Source: an uncultured Lachnobacterium sp.
Lineage (GTDB): Bacteria; Bacillota; Clostridia; Lachnospirales; Lachnospiraceae
DNA length: 11,406 nt
Direction of reading: 5' to 3'
Assembly: GCA_937889225.1 (NCBI GenBank)
Contig: CALAST010000032.1
Location: 1 to 11,406 of the forward strand
In this document: positions 5,374 to 11,406 of the stretch, one piece after another
Layout: each line of letters starts with the position of its first letter
Numbering within the stretch: the first letter of the stretch is position 1
Position numbers and translations under genes: made by a program
Notes under the pieces: model-generated
The model's input: the letters and a program-made list of their open reading frames with translations, nothing else
What the model was told of the DNA's origin: nothing
Database searches by the model: none

Positions 5374-7829
5374 TTATAAGGAAATATGTCTATCCGATTT
5401 ATGCATTCTTACTTCGTTTTGCTCTAAACGCTTCTGCTCCCTATTCTGCACCTCTGCTCGCTTTTCTTTCAGCTTTTCTCGAATGGAAATTCGTTTTGGT
5501 TTTTCTTGTGTTCGCTGTTTTTCCTGTGCTTTCTGCTTTTGTGTAAGATATTGCTCTGCTTTTGGAAGATATGTTTGAAGTGTCCCACTTTTTTCTTCTT
5601 TGATTGGATTGATATCCACAAAAACACCACCAATGGTAAGGTTATCTTCATGCAAAATCTCAAAAAAGTTATCTTCTCTTTCACTACCTTTATACTCCAC
5701 AACAATATCCAAATCCGAACCAGATTGCTCCAGTCCCCTGCTCCGGCTTCCTGTTAGCACAACATCTTCTATCTGCACATCCAGTGCATTTTCCTGTGTT
5801 TTGGAATCAATATAATCCCATACTGTCTGCTCTATCTCGCTTGCACTTTGTCCGTCAATTTCATGAAACAGATTCTCTGTCTTTTGTCGGAAATCATACA
5901 CCACATCTTCTGCAACAATCGTCTGATTGCTTACAGCTTTACTTTCGTAAGAAACATTCGTATCGTTGGATGGAATCTCCGATTCCGGATTATCTGCACC
6001 AAGCATACTGAAATCCTTTTCATTCATATTCAAAAGTCTGTTTAAGGTATTTAGGCGTTCCTGCTTTTCTTTCAACTCTGTTTCCTGTGCAAATGGTTTT
6101 GTGACCTCTGTTTTTGCTGTTTCTAACTGATGTTCCACATGGAGTAATTTCTGCTTGGTTTCTTCTAATTGTTTAACCATTCCATCTAACAGATTGTTCA
6201 TTCGCTGAAGATTGCCGAGTGCATCCACACCTAATTCTACTTCATGCCCCATTTTTCCTTTTAAAGTTGCCACAAACTTCGATGACAGCACACGATAATG
6301 TACGCATAACTGAAAGCCTTGATATTCTCCGATTTCAACAGGAGTGGTATACGATTTTGTATTTTTACACATTTCAAGCAGGGCTGCTCCGGCTTCTTTT
6401 TTCTCCACAAAAAGACGATTGCCTACTTTCATGGAGAAACTTTCCTTATCCGGAAAACGATGTTTTGCATAGTGGGTAATATCTGCATCCAAGTTGGAAA
6501 CTTCTTCCTTTAACTGTGCAATCTGTTTTGGATAACGTTGTGTAATGTTATCTTCCAAACGATATTTCTGATTAGTGTGGTTTGCCTTTAAAAGCTTCAG
6601 CTTGGATACTTCGATGTCTAGTGCCATTTTTTCCTTAATATAGGGATTACCGGTTGCAAGTGCCTTTACTTCCGCATAGGAAAGTGCTGCTTCATCCACA
6701 TCATCACAAGAACGTACCGGTGATTTGCTTGTCATAATCTGACCGATAAATTTCTGTTTATTTTCGATCACCTGAAAAGAATATGCATCAAAAGTTTGCT
6801 CTGTGATATAACGAAAAATCCATACTTTCTCATTTTGGTTGCCCTGACGTAAAATTCTTCCTTCTTGTTGCTGAATATCTGCAGGTCGCCAAGGTGTATC
6901 CATGTGATGGAGAGCAATTAAACGGTCCTGCAAATTGGTCCCGGCCCCTAATTTTGCTGTAGAACCAAGCAAAAAGCGAACCTGTCCATTTCTTACTTTT
7001 GCAAACAGATCCGCTTTTTGTGTTTCTGTATTCGCTTCATGAATAAATTTCACTTCCGATTCCGGAACGCCTTTTGCCACAAGTTTCTGACGGATATCAT
7101 CATAAATATTAAAAAAACCATCTCCTTTTGGTGTGCCGAGGTCAGAAAAAATCAACTGTGTGCTTTTCTGCTCCCATGTTTCTTTCCATATCTGAAAGGC
7201 ACGTTCCACGCAGGCTGCTGACTTGGAATTTTCATTATCCGGAAGCAACGGATTGATAAGCCTTTGATCAAGTGCAAGTTTTCTTCCGTCATTTGTGATT
7301 TTGAGTAAATTATCTACTGTCGCTTCTACTGCTCCGCTTCGTACCGCTTCTGCACGGTCTGCAAGAGATTTTACCATCTCTTTTTGATATTCGCTCGGCT
7401 TTAATACCACGTTTTCATATTCAGCTTCCGGAACAGGAAGTTTTAACATATCCGGTGTCTGAATATCGGCACTCTCTTTAAATAAAGAAATCAGTTCGGG
7501 CAGATTGAAAAATTTTGCAAAACGTGTTTTAGCACGATAGCCTGTCCCTTCTGGAGCAAGTTCGATACTTGTTTGTGTTTCTCCAAACGTGGATGCCCAT
7601 GCATCAAAGTTGCCAAGACCAAGTTTCTGTAAGGTATCATACTGTAAATAACTCATATTGGTGTAAAGTTCCGTCATACTGTTTGCGATGGGCGTTCCGG
7701 TAGCAAAGGTAATGCCTTTTCCACCTGTAATTTCATCCATATAGCGACATTTTGCAAACATATCAGAAGATTTCTGTGCTTCCGTCTGTGCAATGCCTGC
7801 CACATTTCGCATTTTGGTATAAAGGAACA
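5374..7829 (-). CDS. Large SNF2/DEAD-like helicase, C-terminal exon, with fused nucleotidyltransferase domain
   Basis: This is the 3' exon (818 codons) of a very large element-encoded helicase-like protein; the 5' exon is at 10607-11406. It starts directly at the intron 3' splice site, so the TTG there is not a true start. Helicase motifs: ATGTPIANS (43-51), GSTAKLGAGTNLQD (289-302) and motif VI QQEGRILRQGN (321-331), typical of superfamily 2. Residues about 405-610 are largely helical. At 690-745 comes a MNT/DNA polymerase beta-type nucleotidyltransferase signature: GSRSRG (694-699), SDLDIVVEY (705-713) and VDI (Asp739), giving the three acidic residues. The last 60 residues are highly charged. 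Such giant polyvalent proteins are common in Tn1549-like elements; their exact role in transfer is not settled. Because of the frameshift in the 5' exon this part may not be translated in full-length form. Confidence 0.9.
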
Positions 7830-7913
7830 ATGTGTGATAGGTAAGACTTTGAAGTTATCTCCGTCTTTTCCCCCACCTCACACCGGGCGTGCAACTTTCA
7901 TCGCACCCGGCGT
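7830..7913 (-). ncRNA. Group II intron domains V and VI
   Basis: Domain V is a 34-nt hairpin at 7913-7880: ACGCCGGG pairs with CCCGGTGT, then a two-base CG bulge, then TGC/GCA capped by the GATGAAAG-type loop. This is the catalytic core of the ribozyme. Domain VI follows: GGTGGGGGAAAAGAC pairs partly with GTCTTACCTATC (AAGAC/GTCTT is clear), and an adenosine near CCTAT is the likely branch point, about 9 nt from the 3' end. The 77 nt from 7914 to the protein stop belong to the end of domain IV. Confidence 0.9.
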
Positions 7914-7990
7914 TCCATCAAATTAACTTACTTCCCTCCCTCGGGTTTCAACACTCTATGCCCTCACGAAACATATCGTGCTTACAAATT

Positions 7991-9898
7991 TCACTTTTGT
8001 TTGTATTTCTCAATTCTTTTTAATATCTTTTCGTCAATATCTGGCGGTATTGCTCCATTGTTAACCATGCGATAACAACTATTGCATAGCCATATAAGAT
8101 TTTGCACTTTATTTATTTTTTCCAAAGGTAAATCCCCTTTTATGTGATAGCAGAACTTTTTATCTTCTAAAAACAACACTTTCTTACAGCATTTGCATTT
8201 CCCTTTATCTCTGTTGTACGCATATTCCCTGTTCATAAAATATTCAAAGTTATACTTTGTTTTTGCATAAACAGATAACTGTATATCCATTACTGTATTT
8301 ATGGACGGTCTGTCGCACGGAAGCGGTCTGCTTCTGTTACGATAATAACGGTATATCCGTCTTCCTTCTTCCGTATAGGGTGTCATGCGTTGGTCGAAAG
8401 GCTTGCTTTCATACTTGCTGTGGGTAATAAATGCCATAGTAATGCCAAACCATTTTCCCTCTATGGGAACAGCAAATGTTTTGCTTTTATACCCCTCATG
8501 TCTGTGTGGAAGATTACAGAGCATTTTCAATGGTATCTGATACTCATTGTAGTGCTTCGGAAATCTCCGTTTCCATACTGCCAGTGCTGTGTTGTTAATT
8601 CTCCTGTCAATCGCATGAAATGCGTGAGAACATATGGAAGGTTGCAAATATTGTGCCACTCCTACAATCATGGAATTAACACGTTGTATCTGTGCTGCCT
8701 GTACATTTCTTTCTGTATGTTCTCCTATCTTGCGGACTTCATCGGCAACCTTTCTTATTTTTTCTTTTAGTCGTTCCATATCTGGCAATGGTTTTCCTAC
8801 CAGATTTTCCGTCCATGTTTTCGGATTTGGGGTTTTCCTCTTTTTTTCTGCTTTAATTACAAAACCAAGGAAATGGATTCCCTCTGTTCTAAGGTCTGTT
8901 ACAAAGGTCTTTTCCTGAGATAATTCCAGCTTCATTTTATGCTTGAAATACTTTGTCAGCATACGTTTTAATCGATATGCCTCCTGTTCGGTTGATGTTA
9001 GGATTACCCAATCATCTGCGAAACGAAAGTTATATTTCGGTGTAACACCCGACCATTTTAACCTACGCATATCATTCCCTTTATACTTACATTGTCTGTA
9101 TGGTTCCATATACATTCTTCCTACAAACCAGTCAAAATCATTTAAGTATATATTGGATAATAATGGAGATAAAATACCACCTTGCATAGTTCCAAGGGGC
9201 GTATCATAGCAATCCTCACTTTCGATATATCCCGCTTTTAGCATTTGCTGTATTATTTTAATTACCCGTTTGTCGTGAATTCCTATATGCCATATCTTCT
9301 TTAACAGTATTCTGTGGTTGATATTGTCAAAACAGCCTTTTATATCTCCCTCAACTGCCCATACTGGCTGGTCTTGGGAACGACTTGTACCATTGATTAC
9401 GTTGATGATATCCCTGATTGCGTGTTTCTGTGCCCTGTATGGGCGAAAACCATAACTGTGTGGATAAAATCTTGCTTCACATATAGGTTCTATAATTATC
9501 CTCATACATTCCTGTATGATTCTATCCAAAACTGTTGGAATACCAAGCGGACGTTTCTTTCCATTCTTTTTGGGTATATATACACGCCGTGCTGGTTTTG
9601 GTTTGTAATTACTGAAATTATCCTGTATTAGTGCAATTAATTCTTCTTTTGGCATTTGTAAATACTTGTCCATTTTTATTTGGTCAACACCAGCCGTTTT
9701 ACTACCTTTGTTCGACTGAATGTTATGTATAGCGGTAACAATAGTTACTTCATTTACCATTGCTTCCACTAAACCAGTAAATGTAATTCCCTCTTTTGAC
9801 TTTTCATAAAGAAAATCAAGGGTTTGTTTTAATTCTGTTTCTGTTGAAAATTTGACGTTCAAATGCACAAGGCTGTCACCTCGCAGTTCGTCACCCAT
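7991..9898 (-). CDS. ltrA: Group II intron-encoded protein: reverse transcriptase, maturase, HNH endonuclease
   Basis: This 635-residue protein splices and mobilises its host intron by copying it into DNA at a nicked target. In order: RT-0 region (about 60-80), YIPKKNGKKRPLGIPTVLDR (107-126), SYGFRPYRAQ (148-157), EGDIKGCFDNINH with catalytic Asp185, PLGTMQGGILSPLLSN (234-249), FRFADDWVIL with Asp295-Asp296 (FADD instead of the commoner YADD), then LSQEKT and HFLGF. The maturase domain X covers about 370-490. A C-terminal zinc/HNH-like domain (about 555-615) has CxxC at 568-571, YHIKGDLP (His585), QNLIWLC (Asn600) and CNSCY. The last His of the HNH triad appears as Tyr609, so endonuclease activity is doubtful. 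No good ribosome site precedes the ATG at 9898; GAGGTGA at about codons 6-8 could serve a TTG or GTG start 9-11 codons in. Confidence 0.95.
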   Translation of the reverse strand: MGDELRGDSLVHLNVKFSTETELKQTLDFLYEKSKEGITFTGLVEAMVNEVTIVTAIHNIQSNKGSKTAGVDQIKMDKYLQMPKEELIALIQDNFSNYKPKPARRVYIPKKNGKKRPLGIPTVLDRIIQECMRIIIEPICEARFYPHSYGFRPYRAQKHAIRDIINVINGTSRSQDQPVWAVEGDIKGCFDNINHRILLKKIWHIGIHDKRVIKIIQQMLKAGYIESEDCYDTPLGTMQGGILSPLLSNIYLNDFDWFVGRMYMEPYRQCKYKGNDMRRLKWSGVTPKYNFRFADDWVILTSTEQEAYRLKRMLTKYFKHKMKLELSQEKTFVTDLRTEGIHFLGFVIKAEKKRKTPNPKTWTENLVGKPLPDMERLKEKIRKVADEVRKIGEHTERNVQAAQIQRVNSMIVGVAQYLQPSICSHAFHAIDRRINNTALAVWKRRFPKHYNEYQIPLKMLCNLPHRHEGYKSKTFAVPIEGKWFGITMAFITHSKYESKPFDQRMTPYTEEGRRIYRYYRNRSRPLPCDRPSINTVMDIQLSVYAKTKYNFEYFMNREYAYNRDKGKCKCCKKVLFLEDKKFCYHIKGDLPLEKINKVQNLIWLCNSCYRMVNNGAIPPDIDEKILKRIEKYKQK

Positions 9899-10606
9899 AT
9901 TTCAGGGAGTTATTCTTTTCTTATTTTGTGAAATTTGTAAATTAATCTGACTAGTCCCCTTCGCCATGGGCATTTCAGCCCCTGTGACTGGCTTTCCCAA
10001 TCTCTGACTACTATGGGACTGCTGACTTCCTGTGTTTTCATCGCCCTGTACAGCTCTCACACAGGCTCTCAAACGTTCCTAAATCTCTATCCTTTTGCAG
10101 ATTTAACTGCTTGAAGACCTTAGGTTGCTACCTTACACCGTAGGGACAAATACACTTTGAAACATAGTTATTGTGTATTCTGTATGATATTTCATTCATA
10201 CAGGAATATATTGAAAAACCAGCAATACATTCTTCCCTAATCTTTCGCCCTTTCGGACGCCATCAACTCTTACGATGCTGCATAGCTTTTTCTACGTGTA
10301 ACCATAGTCTTCGGAAGACCGCACTATATATTCCATATCCCATACCATAGGACTTAGGACATCAAGTTACGACTTCATCACGCTTTATACGTGGGTGGAT
10401 ACAGCCACCTCGCATAGTGAAGTATCATCTCTCACACCGCCTCCAGCTTTGATATGCTGTCATCAGCGTTGTTTCCGTGTGGCAAGGGTAATTCTCCCTT
10501 GATTTCGAGATTTAAGTTCTTACAGCTCATTCTTATTTCTAAGTGATTTCTGTCGGTCGCTTTCGGTAAGTTTATCAGACTTACCTTATACGGCAACGTT
10601 TCACGC
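9899..10606 (-). ncRNA. Group II intron domains I-III and start of IV
   Basis: These 708 nt hold the 5' ribozyme part and no credible gene. The stretch begins GCGTGAAACG and contains many stems, e.g. GGTAAGT...ACTTACC-like pairing within 10585-10560, GTGGCTGTATCCAC near 10410-10390, GGTCTTCCGAAGACT at 10320-10306, and CGTCCGAAAGGGCG near 10259-10245. EBS1 lies in a loop at 10220-10214. I did not fold it fully, so individual domain limits are not given. Confidence 0.8.
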
Positions 10607-11406
10607 AATTTTTAAAGTGGTGCGACTCGTCTACAAATAATCTGTCCACGCCTAATTGCTCAAACGTTACCACGTTGTCCTTCTTTTCTTCCGCACTTAA
10701 TTTTTCCAAACGTACCAATAGTTGTTTTCTCGTTTTTTCCATCTGCTTAATGGTGTAATTTTCGCCTTTTCTGCTTTTGCAAGCTCAATCGCTGTTTGGA
10801 TTTCCTCTATCTGATTTTCTATGGTGGCTCGCTGTCTTTCTGCAGATAATGGAATACGTTCAAACTGCGTGTGTCCGATAATAACAGCATCATAATCCCC
10901 TGTTGAAATGCGGGAACAGAATTTCTTTCGGTTTGCAGGCTCAAAATCTTTTTTCGTGTCTGCAAGGATATTCGCCCCTGGATACAAACGCATAAAATCC
11001 GATGCCCACTGCTCTGTCAAATGATTTGGAACAACGAACATACTTTTCTGGCACAGTCCGAGACGTTTGCTCTCCATAGCAGCCGCAATCATCTCAAAGG
11101 TTTTCCCACCACCCACGCAGTGTGCAAGTAACGTATTATTTCCGTAAATCTGATGTGCTACTGCATTTAACTGATGTGGACGTAGGGTAATACTTTCCGT
11201 CATACCCGGAAATTTTAAATGTGAACCATCATACTCTCTCGGTCTGGTAGAATTAAAGATTTCATTATATTTTTTACAAAGCACGTTCCTGCGTTTCGGT
11301 TCTTGGAAAATCCAATCCTTAAATTTTTCTCTTATGCTCTCCTGTTTTTGAGAAGCAAGCATGGTTTCTTTCTTATTTAAAATTCGTTTTTCTTTGCCAT
11401 CTTCCA
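10607..11406 (-). pseudogene. Large SNF2/DEAD-like helicase, upstream exon, frameshifted and cut by window edge
   Basis: The frame is open to the right edge (upstream residues EDGKEKRILNKKET precede the Met at 11362), so the gene continues beyond the window. Residues counted from that Met: RPHQLNAVAHQIYG (61-74), Walker A-like AHCVGGGKTFEM (80-91), FVVPNHLTEQWASDF (109-123), then GDYDAVIIGHTQFERIP (155-171). Near residue 198 the frame is lost by a one-base deletion and a stop follows at 10697. In the next frame the family sequence resumes: KQMEKTRKQLL, then VVTFEQLGVDRLFVDESHHFKN, whose DESH is helicase motif II. The exon ends 8 residues later at the intron. The gene would therefore give a truncated 220-odd-residue tail and no motif II or later, unless the shift is a sequence error or bypassed. 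Confidence 0.88.
10767..10770 (-). other. One-base frameshift in an A-run of the helicase gene
   Basis: On the minus strand the sequence reads GCAGAAAAGGCGAAAATTAC. Adding one A to the four-A run gives A-E-K-G-E-N-Y-T-I-K-Q-M-E-K-T, which continues without a stop into the DESH exon end. As written, the frame instead reads AEKAKITPLSRWKK and stops. The site is a short homopolymer, so mutation, slippage and assembly error are all possible. Confidence 0.85.

Larger units (their letters stand above)
7830..10606 (-). mobile_element. Group II intron with reverse transcriptase, inserted in the helicase gene
   Basis: The intron runs from GCGTG (10606, a variant of the usual GUGYG) to a terminal AT (7830), 2,777 nt. 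Removing it joins AAAAATT to TGTTCC, restoring the helicase frame as DESHHFKN-LFLYTKM. A T shared by both borders makes the edges ambiguous by one base; the chosen version gives the expected AY 3' end. The candidate EBS1 GGTTTTT (10220-10214) pairs with all seven exon bases AAAAATT just upstream of the splice site, two pairs being G-U. A candidate EBS2 GTGCGGT (10324-10318) pairs with GTCGCAC in the exon, though its 6-nt distance from IBS1 is unusual. Domain V is canonical. The encoded protein lies in domain IV. Confidence 0.93.

Noticed and set aside
7843..7850. AAGACTTT match to the candidate guide
   Set aside because: Only 8 nt, inside intron domain VI; expected by chance in 11 kb of AT-rich DNA.
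7991..9898. Retron or diversity-generating retroelement reverse transcriptase
   Set aside because: Domain V, exon pairing, maturase domain X and exact exon continuity identify a group II intron protein.
1..11406. CRISPR array
   Set aside because: No regularly spaced direct repeats were seen.
1..11406. tRNA or rRNA genes
   Set aside because: No cloverleaf with GTTCRA-type T-loop or conserved rRNA segments recognised on either strand.

Overview
The window looks like part of an integrative/conjugative or mobilizable element from a low-GC Gram-positive bacterium, most plausibly a gut Clostridia/Lachnospiraceae relative. The grounds are strong AT richness, AGGAG-type ribosome sites, a MobC plus MOBP-type relaxase pair, and a very large SNF2/DEAD-like helicase ending in a nucleotidyltransferase domain, as seen in Tn1549-like elements. 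The species cannot be fixed from sequence alone.

Layout, left to right. Positions 1-55 (minus) hold the first 18 codons of an unidentified gene. Positions about 285-425 (minus) hold a structured RNA at the 3' end of a TnpB-family gene (414-1715, minus). That protein has lost all three RuvC catalytic acids but keeps its zinc finger, so it resembles the nuclease-dead, RNA-guided repressors called TldR rather than an active transposon nuclease. It is preceded by a 21-nt gap and, in the same direction, by a small serine recombinase homologue (1737-2351) that has lost the nucleophilic serine and four of the five conserved arginines I can align. A 32-bp perfect palindrome lies just upstream of its start. 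Next on the minus strand is an intact paralogous serine recombinase (2609-3208).

Positions 3209-3598 are a divergent control region with an oriT candidate, a strong plus-strand promoter and an intrinsic terminator. The terminator sits between that promoter and the mobilization genes, so attenuation is likely. MobC (3599-3940) and the relaxase (3889-5259) overlap on the plus strand and end at a hairpin terminator shared with the converging helicase gene.

From 5374 to the right edge (minus) lies one very large helicase-like gene. It is split by a 2,777-nt group II intron (7830-10606) carrying its own reverse transcriptase/maturase/HNH protein. The intron sits immediately after the DESHHFKN codons of the helicase DEAD-like motif, and splicing restores the frame exactly. 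Upstream of the intron the same gene has a one-base frameshift at 10767-10770, so the full-length helicase is probably not made unless this is corrected or is a sequence error.

How it may work together (inference): the relaxosome genes and intact recombinase serve DNA transfer and site-specific recombination. The recombinase-dead/TnpB-dead pair with its guide-like RNA looks like a domesticated IS607-type module turned into a two-gene DNA-binding regulator. This last module is the most novel candidate in the window.
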